A stretch of DNA of 48,044 bases from an uncultured Bacteroidales bacterium (GTDB lineage Bacteria; Bacteroidota; Bacteroidia; Bacteroidales; UBA932). The position numbers and the translations under genes were made by a program. The stretch spans positions 1 to 48,044 of the forward strand of contig CAMVGM010000015.1 of the NCBI GenBank assembly GCA_947167015.1, written 5' to 3'. Below are positions 6,415 to 15,469 of the stretch, one piece after another. The notes beneath the pieces were generated by a model. It was not told the origin of the DNA and searched no databases. It saw nothing but the letters and a program-made list of their open reading frames with translations. Positions within the stretch are counted from its first letter, which is position 1. Each line of letters opens with the position of its first letter.

Positions 6415-7083
6415 CTACTCCTTGGCAAGGCACTTCCAGACCAGGGCGGAGAGGGCCGCACCGGCCATCGGGGCGAGGATGAACACCCACACGTTCGCCA
6501 GGGACTCGCCACCGTTGAAGAGCGCCGGACCGATGGAACGGGCCGGGTTGACGGAGGTGCCGGTCAGGTTGATGCAGACGAGGTGGACGAGGATGAGGGT
6601 GAGACCGATCGCCAGGCCGGCAGGCTTGCCGGCGCCCAGCTTCGCATCCGTGGCGCCGAGGACGACGAGCACGAAGATGAAGGTGGCGATGAATTCGACG
6701 AGCAGCGCTCCGCCGATGCCTCCCGCGTTGGCTACGCCGTTGGTGCCGAGGCCGCCGGTCAGGTCCGGAGCCGCAACGACCTTGGTGAGGAGCAGCAGGA
6801 TGGCGCCGGCGATGATACCGCCGATCAGCTGGCCGCACCAGTAGCCGCAGGCGTCCTTCCAGCTCATGCGGCCGGAGAGCGCGACGGCGAAGGTGATGGC
6901 CGGGTTGATGTGGCAGCCGGAGATGTTTCCGATCGTGTACGCCATGGCGACGACGGTCAGACCGAAAGCGATGGCGGTGCCCACGACACCGGCCGGGGTG
7001 TTGCATCCGAGGAACATCGCGGTGCCGCAGCCCAGAAGCGTCAGAACGAAGGTTCCGATGCATTCAGCAAAGTACTTTTTCAT
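6415..7083 (-). CDS. aqpZ: Aquaporin Z
   Basis: A 222-residue MIP channel with six membrane helices and both NPA half-helices (N60-P61-A62 and N179-P180-A181-R182). The predicted selectivity filter is F40, H167, T176 and R182, the set and spacing found in water-selective AqpZ rather than glycerol channels, which would have Gly in place of His. It should therefore pass water across the inner membrane for osmotic adjustment. Length is typical. It is a single-gene unit diverging from the HerA-like ATPase gene; no exact TAnnTTTG box is seen upstream, only a one-mismatch TAAATTAG at 7117-7124. Confidence 0.95.
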   Translation of the reverse strand: MKKYFAECIGTFVLTLLGCGTAMFLGCNTPAGVVGTAIAFGLTVVAMAYTIGNISGCHINPAITFAVALSGRMSWKDACGYWCGQLIGGIIAGAILLLLTKVVAAPDLTGGLGTNGVANAGGIGGALLVEFIATFIFVLVVLGATDAKLGAGKPAGLAIGLTLILVHLVCINLTGTSVNPARSIGPALFNGGESLANVWVFILAPMAGAALSALVWKCLAKE

Positions 7084-7145
7084 TTTGAAAGTGGTTTAGT
7101 AGTTTGTTTCACGATGCTAATTTAGAAAAAATCCGTAATTATTAC

Positions 7146-7153
7146 TATATTTA
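7146..7153 (+). promoter_or_regulatory. Likely -7 box of the HerA-like operon (TATATTTA)
   Basis: Seven of eight bases match TAnnTTTG, 27 nt before the ATG at 7181, in an A/T-rich divergent intergenic region. Confidence 0.4.
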
Positions 7154-7180
7154 CAAGACAGAAAAAACAACACTGAAGAT

Positions 7181-8809
7181 ATGTACGACGCCAACCACGG
7201 ACTCTATGTCGCCCACGGCCCCGAAGGGCCGATTTCCATTACCGCCAAGATGGCGAACCGCCACGGACTCATCGCCGGCGCGACCGGCACCGGAAAGACC
7301 GTCACCCTGCAGGTGCTCGCCGAATCCTTCAGCCAGGCGGGCGTCCCCTGCTTCATGGCAGATATGAAAGGGGACCTTTCGGGTATCAGCCAGGCCGGCC
7401 GCCTGAGCGGCTTCATCGAGAAGCGCCTGCCCGAATTCGGCATCGAGAATCCGCAGTTCGCCGGATGTCCGACGCGTTTCTACGACGTCTTCGGCGAGCA
7501 GGGCCATCCGATGCGGACCACCATCTCCAACATGGGGCCGCAGCTGCTCAGCCGCCTGCTCGGCCTGTCCGAGGTGCAGAGCGGCGTGATGGACGTGATC
7601 TTCCGCGTGGCGGACGACCGTGGGCTGCTGCTGCTCGACCTGAAGGACCTCCGCTCGATGCTGAACTACGTCTCGGAACATTCCGCCGAATACACGCAGC
7701 GTTACGGCAGCGTGTCCTCGCTGAGCGTGGGCGCTATCCAGCGTGCGCTGTTGTCCCTGGAGAACCAGGGCGCGGACAAGTTCTTCGCCGAGCCGGCCTT
7801 CGACATCCAGGACCTCTTCGCCGTGGAGAACGGCCGGGGCGTGATGAGCGTGCTGGCCGCCGACAAGCTGATGATGAACCCGAAGCTGTACTCCACCTTC
7901 CTGCTCTGGCTGCTGTCCGACATCTATGCCCAGATGCCCGAGGTGGGCGACCTGGAACTGCCCAAACTGGTGTTCTTCTTCGACGAGGCGCATACCCTCT
8001 TCACCGACACCTCCCCCGCCCTGGTGAGCAAGATCGAGCAGGTGGTCCGCCTGATCCGGAGCAAGGGCATCGGCGTGTACTTCATCACGCAGAACCCGTC
8101 CGACATTCCCGACAGCGTGCTCGGCCAGCTGGGCAACCGCGTCCAGCACGCCCTGCGCGCCTATACCCCGAAGGACCAGAAGGCCGTCAAGGCCGCCGCG
8201 GAGACCTTCCGGGCCAACCCGGCTTTCAAGACGGAAGACGCCATCATGAACCTGGAGACCGGCGAGGCGCTGGTGAGCTTCCTGGACGCCAAGGGCGCCC
8301 CGGGCATCGTCCAGCGGGCCAAGATCCTCTTCCCGCTCAGCCAGATCGGCGCCATCACCGAGGGGCAGCGGCTGGATATCAACAACGCCTCCCCCGTCCG
8401 CGGCAAGTACGACACGGTGATCGACCGCGAGTCCGCCTTCGAGATCCTGCTCGCCGACCAACAGAAGGCGGCAGAGGAGCAGGCCCGGCAGCAGGAGGAG
8501 ATCCTCCGCCAGCAGGAAGAAGCCGCACGGCAGCAGGAGTTGCAGAAACCGAAGTACAACGACCCTAAGCCGGCCGCGAAAGCATCCGACAAGAAGAAGA
8601 AATCCATCGGTGCCGCGGTGGTCGCTGCTGCGACGACGGCCGTCATCTCGTCCGTAACGCGCAGCGCCGGCACGGCCGCGGCGAACGCCGTTACCGGCAA
8701 GAAGAGCAAGACCACCGGCAAGGACATCGCGGGCAAGGCGATCTCCAACGCCACGTCCAGCGCCCTCCGCACCCTCACGCGCAGCATCCTCGGAAGCCTG
8801 ATCAAATAA
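7181..8809 (+). CDS. HerA-like ATPase, DUF853 (YjgR) family
   Basis: A 542-residue P-loop ATPase of the HerA/FtsK type. Walker A GATGTGKT is at 33-40, and Walker B reads [12 protein letters not shown] near residue 270; the sensor region [33 protein letters not shown] is typical of DUF853. The family resembles DNA-translocating helicases but has no settled role. The C-terminal 120 residues are distinctive: a Gln/Glu coiled coil ([21 protein letters not shown]) followed by a Lys-rich patch and an Ala/Thr/Val-rich segment (about 487-540) that could contact membrane. It is first in a run of five tightly spaced plus-strand genes. Confidence 0.85.
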   Translation: MYDANHGLYVAHGPEGPISITAKMANRHGLIAGATGTGKTVTLQVLAESFSQAGVPCFMADMKGDLSGISQAGRLSGFIEKRLPEFGIENPQFAGCPTRFYDVFGEQGHPMRTTISNMGPQLLSRLLGLSEVQSGVMDVIFRVADDRGLLLLDLKDLRSMLNYVSEHSAEYTQRYGSVSSLSVGAIQRALLSLENQGADKFFAEPAFDIQDLFAVENGRGVMSVLAADKLMMNPKLYSTFLLWLLSDIYAQMPEVGDLELPKLVFFFDEAHTLFTDTSPALVSKIEQVVRLIRSKGIGVYFITQNPSDIPDSVLGQLGNRVQHALRAYTPKDQKAVKAAAETFRANPAFKTEDAIMNLETGEALVSFLDAKGAPGIVQRAKILFPLSQIGAITEGQRLDINNASPVRGKYDTVIDRESAFEILLADQQKAAEEQARQQEEILRQQEEAARQQELQKPKYNDPKPAAKASDKKKKSIGAAVVAAATTAVISSVTRSAGTAAANAVTGKKSKTTGKDIAGKAISNATSSALRTLTRSILGSLIK

Positions 8810-8812
8810 GGG

Positions 8813-10078
8813 GTGCGGGCGAGGCGGACACATCTTTTCCTGGCTGCTGCCCTCGTGCTGGCGGCGGTGTCCTGCCGCCCCAAACCGCAGGATCCTCCCG
8901 TCGCGCCTCCCGAACCGGAGGCTCCGCCGATCGGCTTCCAGGCCGGGGACTTCGCGGCCGACACTCTGCAGATCCGCAGCGGCGAGACCTTCAGCGGGCT
9001 GATGCACCGCCTGGGGATGGATTCGCAGGATGCGTACACCCTTTCCGTGCTGTGTGACAGCGTCTTCGACGTCCGCAAACTGCGGGCCGGAGCCGAGGTG
9101 CAGGCGTATTACGCTCCGGACACGACGCGCGCCTTGAAATATGTCGTGTACGTGCAGGACAAGGTGCGTTCGACGGTATTCCGCTGCGCCGATTCGCTGG
9201 CCGTCTGGCATTATGACAAGCCGGTCGAGCACGAGCGCAAGAACGCGGACGTGACGATCACCAGTTCGCTCTGGAACGATATGATGGCGGCCGGTGCCAC
9301 GCCGAACCTGATCATGGAACTGGCGGACATCTACCAGTGGAGCGTGAACTTCTTCGCCCTGCAGGGCGGCGACCGCTTCCGGATGATCTATGACCAGACG
9401 CTCTGTGAGGGCGAGGTGGTTTCGATCGACACGGTCCATTTCTGCCTGTTCACGCCCGAATCCGGCCGGGAGGTCGCGGCCGTACGCTTCCGTACGGAGG
9501 ACGGTGCTGCCTACTGGGACAAGGGCGGCGAGAGCCTCAAGCGGATGTTCCTGAAAGCGCCGCTCAAGTACAACCGCATCAGCAGCCGTTTCTCCTATGC
9601 GCGCAAACATCCGGTGACCGGGGTCGTGCGGCCCCACACCGCCGTGGACTATGCTGCCCCGACCGGCACGCCCGTGCACGCCATCGGCGACGGTACCGTG
9701 ACGAAATGCGGCTGGGACGGCGGTGGCGGCGGGAACCGCATCCGCATCAAGCACGCCCGCGGCTACGAGACGAGCTATATGCACCTGTCGAAGTTCGCGC
9801 CGGGCATCAAGGTGGGCTCGCGCGTGTCGCAGGGCGACCTGATCGGCTACGTGGGCGCCACCGGAACCGCTACGGGACCGCACCTGGACTTCCGGGTCTT
9901 CGAGAACGGCAAGGCCATCGACCCGCTGTCGCTCAACTCCCCTGCTTCCGAGCCGCTGGATACGGCGCTCCTGGCAGATTTCAATCGCTTATTCGACCAC
10001 TATATGGCAGAAATCAGCGGCCTGCAACCCACGGATTCCACCCGGGTTTCGGCCGTGGATTCCTTGACCGCTAAATAA
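8813..10078 (+). CDS. M23-family metallopeptidase, lipoprotein
   Basis: A 421-residue putative peptidoglycan endopeptidase. The N-terminus is a lipoprotein signal (lipobox AAVSC, Cys21). An OapA/LysM-like domain follows (about 55-105, RSGETFSGLMHRLGMD), then the M23 lysostaphin-type domain at about 265-375. The first zinc motif HxxxD is H275/D279. The second, normally HLH, reads HLDF here (H357, D359), so the usual His ligand is Asp. From memory, HLD and HLC variants are common in Bacteroidota, so activity may be retained with Asp as ligand. GTG at 8813 is 3 nt past the previous stop and is the only start that gives the full signal peptide. Confidence 0.85.
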   Translation: MRARRTHLFLAAALVLAAVSCRPKPQDPPVAPPEPEAPPIGFQAGDFAADTLQIRSGETFSGLMHRLGMDSQDAYTLSVLCDSVFDVRKLRAGAEVQAYYAPDTTRALKYVVYVQDKVRSTVFRCADSLAVWHYDKPVEHERKNADVTITSSLWNDMMAAGATPNLIMELADIYQWSVNFFALQGGDRFRMIYDQTLCEGEVVSIDTVHFCLFTPESGREVAAVRFRTEDGAAYWDKGGESLKRMFLKAPLKYNRISSRFSYARKHPVTGVVRPHTAVDYAAPTGTPVHAIGDGTVTKCGWDGGGGGNRIRIKHARGYETSYMHLSKFAPGIKVGSRVSQGDLIGYVGATGTATGPHLDFRVFENGKAIDPLSLNSPASEPLDTALLADFNRLFDHYMAEISGLQPTDSTRVSAVDSLTAK

Positions 10079-10090
10079 AACTGATAACCT

Positions 10091-10768
10091 ATGGAACTGA
10101 AAACTGTTGCTATTTTCCGGGCGCCCCTTCCGGAGAAATTCGGCATTCCCCGCCAGTCCGGGTTGGCCGGCTCGTTGCGGGGCACCGTTGTCCTGGAGCC
10201 GCCCTACCGCAGCGCCGACGCGCTCCGCGGCCTGGACGGTTTCGACTGGATCTGGCTTCTCTGGGGCTTCCACCTGAACAAGGAAGAAGCGTCGGAAGGT
10301 CTGACCGTCCGCCCGCCGCGCCTGGGCGGGAACGAACGCGTCGGGGTGTTCGCCTCCCGTTCGCCCTATCGTCCCAATCCATTGGGACTCAGTTCCGTAC
10401 GCATCGAGTCGATCGATGCTGAAAAAGGCGAGATCCACGTCCTTGGCGCCGACCTGGCCGACGGGACGCCCATCTATGACATCAAACCGTACGTGGAATT
10501 CGCCGACAGCCATCCCAAGGTGCGCAGCGGCTTCGTGGACGACCACGAATGGAAGCCGCTGGAAGTCGTCCTGCCCCGTGCCGTCTTCCGGGAACTCTCC
10601 CCCGAGAGCGTGGACGGCCTGCTGGAAATCCTCGCACAGGATCCCCGGCCGCAGTACCAGGACGATCCCGCCCGGGTGTACGGCCTCATCTACGAGGGCC
10701 TGGACGTCCGTTTCCAGGTGAAGGACGGGGTGCTTACCGTCGTCGAAGTGAACAAATCATCCAATTAG
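10091..10768 (+). CDS. trmO: tRNA (t6A37) N6-methyltransferase TrmO
   Basis: A 225-residue protein expected to methylate N6-threonylcarbamoyladenosine at position 37 of a subset of ANN-decoding tRNAs with S-adenosylmethionine. The family's beta-barrel fold and motifs are visible: start KTVAIFRAPLPEKFGIPRQSGL, the SAM-site block GVFASRSPYRPNPLGLSSV (about 85-105), and DxKPYVxxADS (about 130-140). It matches the TsaA/YaeB (UPF0066) type with the C-terminal extension found in E. coli (235 residues). It lies 12 nt after the M23 gene and 10 nt before the alpha-galactosidase gene and is probably co-transcribed. Confidence 0.93.
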   Translation: MELKTVAIFRAPLPEKFGIPRQSGLAGSLRGTVVLEPPYRSADALRGLDGFDWIWLLWGFHLNKEEASEGLTVRPPRLGGNERVGVFASRSPYRPNPLGLSSVRIESIDAEKGEIHVLGADLADGTPIYDIKPYVEFADSHPKVRSGFVDDHEWKPLEVVLPRAVFRELSPESVDGLLEILAQDPRPQYQDDPARVYGLIYEGLDVRFQVKDGVLTVVEVNKSSN

Positions 10769-10778
10769 ATACCGCTTT

Positions 10779-12071
10779 ATGAAAAGAATCCTCACCTTCT
10801 TCCTGTGCGGCCTGCTGGCCGTAAGCGTCGCTTCCGCCCAGCGGCGGCGTCCCGATGCTCCGCTCCCCAAATGGGAGGGCCTGGCGGAAACGCCCCAGAT
10901 GGGCTGGAATTCCTGGAACAAGTTCGCCACGGAGATCAACGAAGAACTGATTAAGGCAACCGCCGACAAGATGGTCGAACTCGGCCTGGTGGATGCCGGC
11001 TACGTCTATCTGAACCTGGATGACGGCTGGCACGGCGAACGCGACGCCCAGGGTTTCATCCACGAAGATCCCGTGAAGTTCCCCTCCGGAATCAAGGCCC
11101 TGGCCGACTATATGCACGCCCGCGGCCTCAAGCTGGGCATCTACAGCGACGCCGGAACCAACACCTGCGCCTGCTACGCCGGCAGTTCCGGACACGAGTA
11201 CCAGGACGCCTTCACCTATGCGCAATGGGGCATCGACTACCTCAAGTACGACTGGTGCTACACGCAGAACCTGAACCCGATTGGAGCCTACACCCTGATG
11301 CGCAGCGCCTTGCGCCGTGCCGGACGGCCCATCCTCTTCAGCATCTGCGAATGGGGTTCCAACCGGCCCTGGGAATGGGCGGCCGACGTGGGGCATTCCT
11401 GGCGCACGACCGGCGACATCGGGGTGGCTTTCCTGCCCGTCCCGGTGACCTTTGACGAGAACGGACGTCCGCGCTGGCGTCCGCAGAGCGTCCTCGAGAT
11501 CCTGGACCAGAACGAGCCCCTGCGCGCCTACGCGGGACCCGGTCACTGGAACGACCCGGACATGCTCGAGGTCGGTAACGGGATGAGCGTCAGCGAAGAC
11601 CGGGCACACTTCACCCTCTGGTGCATGATGGCCGCCCCGCTGATCCTCGGCAACGACCTGACCAACATGAGCGACGAGACCCTCGCCATCATCACGAACC
11701 GGGACGTCATCGCCATCGACCAGGATCCGCTCGGCATCCAGGGTCTGCGGCTGATGAAGAAGGGCGACCTGCAGTATTGGTTCAAACCCCTGCAGGACGG
11801 CGCCTGGGCCTTCTGCCTGCTGAACGCGGGTCCGGAGGACGCCGCCGTCGAGCTGGACTGGGAAAAACTCGAGTTCAAGGACGACATCAGCGGACGCAGC
11901 CCCGAATTCGCCAAGGTCAACTATCAGGCGAAAGACCTGTGGAACGCCGCCGCCAAGCCGTTCACCACGCGGGTGAAAGGAAAGAAGCGCGGGCAGACCG
12001 TCGGAGCGAAGACCTCCGTGGTCGTCCCGTCCCACGACGTGCTGACCCTCCGTCTCACCCCGATGCAGTAA
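10779..12071 (+). CDS. Alpha-galactosidase, glycoside hydrolase family 27
   Basis: A 430-residue secreted retaining glycosidase (signal peptide 1-20, cleaved at ASA-QR). It should release terminal alpha-1,6- or alpha-1,3-linked galactose from galacto-oligosaccharides or galactomannan. The GH27 TIM barrel shows MGWNSWNKF at 41-49, YLNLDDGW near 77-84, the nucleophile Asp158 in YLKYDWC, and the acid/base Asp213 in SWRTTGDI; CEWG at about 190-193 and GHWNDPDML near 255 bind the sugar. A C-terminal beta-sandwich ends near 430. The length fits the family. The next gene, 4 nt away, encodes a secreted esterase-like hydrolase, so the two may act on the same plant polysaccharide. No SusC/SusD pair is present. 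Confidence 0.93.
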   Translation: MKRILTFFLCGLLAVSVASAQRRRPDAPLPKWEGLAETPQMGWNSWNKFATEINEELIKATADKMVELGLVDAGYVYLNLDDGWHGERDAQGFIHEDPVKFPSGIKALADYMHARGLKLGIYSDAGTNTCACYAGSSGHEYQDAFTYAQWGIDYLKYDWCYTQNLNPIGAYTLMRSALRRAGRPILFSICEWGSNRPWEWAADVGHSWRTTGDIGVAFLPVPVTFDENGRPRWRPQSVLEILDQNEPLRAYAGPGHWNDPDMLEVGNGMSVSEDRAHFTLWCMMAAPLILGNDLTNMSDETLAIITNRDVIAIDQDPLGIQGLRLMKKGDLQYWFKPLQDGAWAFCLLNAGPEDAAVELDWEKLEFKDDISGRSPEFAKVNYQAKDLWNAAAKPFTTRVKGKKRGQTVGAKTSVVVPSHDVLTLRLTPMQ

Positions 12072-12075
12072 CTCA

Positions 12076-13164
12076 ATGTCAAATCCTATGAATAGCAAAA
12101 GATTCCTCACCCTGGCCTGCGCGCTTCTGGCCGCAGGCGCGCTCTGCCTTGCGCAGACCGAGCGGACCCAGGTCATCGAAAACGGTGGTACGGGCCCGTA
12201 CAAATCCGTCGCCGTGGGCGACAAGAGCCTTCCTACACACACCATCTACCGGCCGGAGAACCTGAAGGCCTATGTGAACGAGAACGGGAAGATCCCGGTG
12301 CTCCTGTATGCGAACGGCGCCTGTGCCAACAACAACCTCGAGATGAGCCGACTGCTGAGCGAAGTCGCCTCCTACGGTTATATCATCCTGGCCATCGGGC
12401 CTTACGACGAGATGCCGGACGACAAGTTCTACGCCCAGTGGAAAGGCGTGGTCCGGGGCTGGTATCCCGAGACCAAGCCAGTCGCCATCATGGGCAACGG
12501 CGAGCGCCTGACCCCGTACACGGAGGCGGAACTGGCCGCCCAGGCCGCTGAGCAGGAAGCCGCCCGGAAGGCCGCGGAAGCCGCTGCCAAGAAGAACCGG
12601 AACAAGAAGCCCGTCGTCACCGTACAACCGTTCCGTACCTATGCCCGGCAGCTGCTGGAGGCGCTGGACTGGCTGACGGACCAGAACGGAAACGACGAGA
12701 GCGAGTATTACCACCTCATCGACCTGGACAAGGTCGCGGCGATGGGACAGTCCTGCGGCGGCGCCCAGGTGCTCGGCGTGGCGCACGATCCCCGCATCAA
12801 GACCTGCATGATCTTCAACTCCGGCATCGGCGAGATGTCGATGAGCGGCGCCTCCAAGAAGTCGCTGGCCAACCTCCACACGCCCATGCTGTACATCAAC
12901 GGCGGAACGGCCGACGTGGCCTATAACAACGCCAACGGCGACTGGGGCCGCATCGCGGACAACATCCCCGTCGTCAAGATCTCCACGCTGGACGGCCATC
13001 ACGGCACCTACTACGAGAAGAACGCCGGCAGCTTCGCCGTCGTGGCCCGGATGTGGCTGAACTGGCAGCTGAAGGGTCTGGTCTCCGATTCCGCGCTCTT
13101 CATGAATGATGAGTACGAGAAGACCTTCTACCCGAAGTGGACCTTCGAGCGGAAGAACTGGTAA
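12076..13164 (+). CDS. Secreted alpha/beta-hydrolase (esterase-like)
   Basis: A 362-residue protein with a signal peptide (cleaved near CLAQ-TE, residue 27), starting at ATG 12076 or ATG 12088. The alpha/beta-hydrolase fold shows the oxyanion strand PVLLYANGACANNN (about 74-87), the nucleophile Ser226 in GQSCGG, and a candidate catalytic His in DGHHGTYY (about 310). It resembles carbohydrate-esterase-like hydrolases of Bacteroidota, but the substrate cannot be read. Oddly, a 35-residue Ala/Glu/Lys-rich helix (about 148-178) is inserted between the oxyanion strand and the nucleophile, probably acting as a lid. It follows the GH27 gene by 4 nt and ends the five-gene run at a strong terminator. 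Confidence 0.8.
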   Translation: MSNPMNSKRFLTLACALLAAGALCLAQTERTQVIENGGTGPYKSVAVGDKSLPTHTIYRPENLKAYVNENGKIPVLLYANGACANNNLEMSRLLSEVASYGYIILAIGPYDEMPDDKFYAQWKGVVRGWYPETKPVAIMGNGERLTPYTEAELAAQAAEQEAARKAAEAAAKKNRNKKPVVTVQPFRTYARQLLEALDWLTDQNGNDESEYYHLIDLDKVAAMGQSCGGAQVLGVAHDPRIKTCMIFNSGIGEMSMSGASKKSLANLHTPMLYINGGTADVAYNNANGDWGRIADNIPVVKISTLDGHHGTYYEKNAGSFAVVARMWLNWQLKGLVSDSALFMNDEYEKTFYPKWTFERKNW

Positions 13165-13181
13165 GTTGTTCAGCCAGAAAG

Positions 13182-13218
13182 AAAAAGGGCGGCTTCCTCA
13201 TCCGGAGCCGCCCCTTTT
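13182..13218. terminator. Bidirectional terminator
   Basis: An 8-bp G/C stem (13187-13194 with 13206-13213) flanked by A-run on the left and T-run on the right. It sits between convergent ends at 13164 and 13219 and can serve both strands. Confidence 0.85.
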
Positions 13219-13983
13219 TCATTTGCAGGAGGTGATGTGGAAGCAGTGTTCCTTCCGTTCGTATTTCACCAGGATCCGTCCGGCGTCCTTTTCGTCGCGA
13301 AGGACTTCGGCCAGGACCTTGGTGAGCTCGTAAGGCTGCATGAATTCATCGGTCTCCTCGTCGCGCCAGTAGCGCGTGTAGGTGATGTCGAAGGTGGTGC
13401 CGTAGCAATGCGAAGAGTTGTCGGAGGCGTTGGGATTGCCGCTCTTCTTCAAGCGCGCGACGTCTTCCTCGGTCCGCAGGATGGAGGAACAGACGAGCTT
13501 GTAGACGGGGAACTGCTTGCGCGTGAGCGAGTCGTGGAAGGCCCGGGCGATGCGGTCCAGTTCGGCGGCGGCCGCCTTGGTCAGGTAAGGCACCGAATAG
13601 CGCAGGTCGTCGATCACGAGGTAGTCGCTGTCTTCGACCTTGACCAGCCGCGTGAAGTCGATGTCGTCGCGCTTGTCGGGAATCTTGCGCAGGCCCACGG
13701 CCTTCGCTTTCTCGACGTGGACGTCGTTGACATCGTTGAACACCTGGCCGTAGGACATCAGCTTGGTGTAGTAGATGATCTCGCGGGCGCTGGACTCCCC
13801 TGTTCCGTCCACGTCGTCCTCCGAAGGCAGGTCCGTGGAGAGCGAGTCCGTGACGACGGTGGTCTTCTCTTTCTTCGGGGCCTTTTCCTTACGGCTGCAA
13901 CCCCCTCCGACCAGGAATCCCAACAGGAATCCCAGCAGGAAGGGGGTCAGCAGGATCAGGAGCGCCTTCTGTCTCTTATTCAT
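13219..13983 (-). CDS. DUF5715 family protein, M15-peptidase-like
   Basis: A 254-residue envelope protein. Residues 8-29 form a hydrophobic anchor ending in GGGC, which could be a lipobox. A low-complexity linker follows, then a C-terminal domain (about 120-254) with the zinc triad layout of D-Ala-D-Ala carboxypeptidases: [10 protein letters not shown] (H192, D199) and EHCFHI (H249). DUF5715 is a Bacteroidota family without established function; the motifs suggest a peptidoglycan-cutting role. Its start overlaps the end of gcvPB by 8 nt, so it is the last gene of the glycine-cleavage operon, an unexpected position for a cell-wall protein. Confidence 0.8.
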   Translation of the reverse strand: MNKRQKALLILLTPFLLGFLLGFLVGGGCSRKEKAPKKEKTTVVTDSLSTDLPSEDDVDGTGESSAREIIYYTKLMSYGQVFNDVNDVHVEKAKAVGLRKIPDKRDDIDFTRLVKVEDSDYLVIDDLRYSVPYLTKAAAAELDRIARAFHDSLTRKQFPVYKLVCSSILRTEEDVARLKKSGNPNASDNSSHCYGTTFDITYTRYWRDEETDEFMQPYELTKVLAEVLRDEKDAGRILVKYERKEHCFHITSCK

Positions 13984-15457
13984 ATTTCAGGACCGGCTGC
14001 CGGGCGGCGGTCGTCTCGTCGGGACGGCCGATCGGCGTGTCGTGCGGCGCGCCGTGGAGCATCTCCGGATCGGCCTTGGCCTCCTCGGCGATACGCCGCA
14101 TCACCGCGATGAATGCATCCAGCGTTTCCAGCGATTCCGTTTCCGTGGGCTCGATCATGATGGCCTGGTGGAACAGGAGCGGGAAATAGATGGTCGGTGC
14201 GTGGAAGCCGTAGTCCAGCAGGCGTTTGGCCACGTCGAGGGTGGTCACGCCGTTGTCCTCCAGCAGGCCGTCGAACACGAATTCGTGCTTACACACCGTC
14301 GGGATGGGCAGCTTGTAGCAGTCCTTGAGCGACTCCTTGATGTAGTTGGCGCCCAGGGTGGCGAGCTTGCCCGCCAGCTTGATGTGCTCGCGGCCGAGCA
14401 TCAGGATGTACGCATAGGCGCGCAGGATGATGCCGAAATTGCCGTGGAATCCGCTGACGCGCGGGATGTGCAGGAACGGCAGCACCTTGTCGGACACGCC
14501 GACGGGACCGGCACCGGGGCCGCCTCCGCCGTGCGGCGTGGAGAAGGTCTTGTGCAGGTTCAGGTGCATGATATCGAAGCCCATGTCGCCCGGGCGGACC
14601 ACGCCGAGCAGCGGGTTCATGTTCGCCCCGTCGTAATAGAGCAGGCCGCCGCAGTCGTGTACGAGCTGCGCGATCTCCTTGATGTCGCGCTCGAAGAGTC
14701 CGAGGGTGTTGGGGTTCGTGAGCATGATGCCCGCGATGTCCGGGCCGAGCAGGCCCTTGAGGGCGTCTACGTCCACGAGGCCGTTCTCCTTGGATTTGAC
14801 GACGACGATGTCCAGGCCGCAGACGGCCGCGGAGGCCGGGTTGGTGCCGTGGGCGCTGTCAGGGACGATGACCTTGGTGCGGGCGGTGTCGCCGCGGCTC
14901 TGGTGATACTCACGCATCAGCATCAGGCCGGTGAGTTCGCCGTGGGCGCCGGCGCAGGGCAGGAAGGTGAAGTGTTTCATGCCCGTGATGGCGGCGAGGG
15001 CCTTGTCCATCCCCACATAGACCTCGAGGGCGCCCTTGACCGTTTCGTTGGGCTGCAGGGGGTGCAGGCCGGTGAATCCGGGCAGGTTCGCGATCTCTTC
15101 GTTGATCTTGGGGTTGTATTTCATCGTGCAGGAGCCGAGCGGGTAGAAGCCCGTGTCCACGCCGAAGTTCATCTGGGACAGGTTCGTATAGTGGCGCACC
15201 ACGTCCACCTCGCTGACTTCCGGAAGGTCCAGCGGCGCCTCCCGCCAGATTCTGCTCCCAGCAGCAGCTTGCCCCTGAAAAACGTCCTTCGGACCCCACC
15301 GCTGCGCTTCGCTTGCGGTCCCCCCTCTTACCGTGCCGAGGGTGGCAGGTTTTTTCGGGGGCAACTGCTGCTTGTCAGCAAGCAAGGTTTCCGGGAGGGA
15401 GAAGCCGATCCGGCCGGGCTTGGAGAGTTCGAAGATGAGTTTGTCGTAGTATTTCAT
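13976..15457 (-). CDS. gcvPB: Glycine dehydrogenase (decarboxylating) subunit 2, with in-frame insert
   Basis: A 493-residue PLP-binding half of the split P-protein, which with GcvPA decarboxylates glycine and passes the aminomethyl group to the lipoyl arm of GcvH. The PLP-binding Lys lies in [21 protein letters not shown] (about 300). The domain starts normally ([11 protein letters not shown]) and continues normally from [19 protein letters not shown] (about 72-90), but between them residues 29-68 are foreign-looking (KQQLPPKKP...[13 protein letters not shown]...FQGQAAAG). They are encoded by a 113-bp element with inverted-repeat ends. The insert keeps the frame, and all later motifs are intact, so the enzyme is probably active. 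It lies 12 nt after gcvPA. Confidence 0.93.
   Translation of the reverse strand: MKYYDKLIFELSKPGRIGFSLPETLLADKQQLPPKKPATLGTVRGGTASEAQRWGPKDVFQGQAAAGSRIWREAPLDLPEVSEVDVVRHYTNLSQMNFGVDTGFYPLGSCTMKYNPKINEEIANLPGFTGLHPLQPNETVKGALEVYVGMDKALAAITGMKHFTFLPCAGAHGELTGLMLMREYHQSRGDTARTKVIVPDSAHGTNPASAAVCGLDIVVVKSKENGLVDVDALKGLLGPDIAGIMLTNPNTLGLFERDIKEIAQLVHDCGGLLYYDGANMNPLLGVVRPGDMGFDIMHLNLHKTFSTPHGGGGPGAGPVGVSDKVLPFLHIPRVSGFHGNFGIILRAYAYILMLGREHIKLAGKLATLGANYIKESLKDCYKLPIPTVCKHEFVFDGLLEDNGVTTLDVAKRLLDYGFHAPTIYFPLLFHQAIMIEPTETESLETLDAFIAVMRRIAEEAKADPEMLHGAPHDTPIGRPDETTAARQPVLKYE
15260..15372. repeat. Palindromic element inserted in frame in gcvPB
   Basis: The ends form 22-23-bp imperfect inverted repeats (15260-15282 with 15351-15372; AGCAGCAG[C]TTGCCCC[T/C]GAAAAA). 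The interior contains a further GC-rich inverted segment around 15294-15319. The whole unit adds about 38-40 codons exactly where other GcvPB proteins have a short linker. No open frame for a transposase exists, so this looks like a miniature or REP/RPE-like mobile repeat tolerated inside a gene. Confidence 0.7.
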
Positions 15458-15469
15458 ATCGCGGCTCTC

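Noticed and set aside
7151..9883. A 910-codon minus-strand open frame opposite the HerA-like and M23 genes
   Set aside because: It has His/Val/Gly/Arg-rich, motif-free translation typical of antisense frames in GC-rich DNA, while the opposite strand carries clear Walker and zinc motifs.
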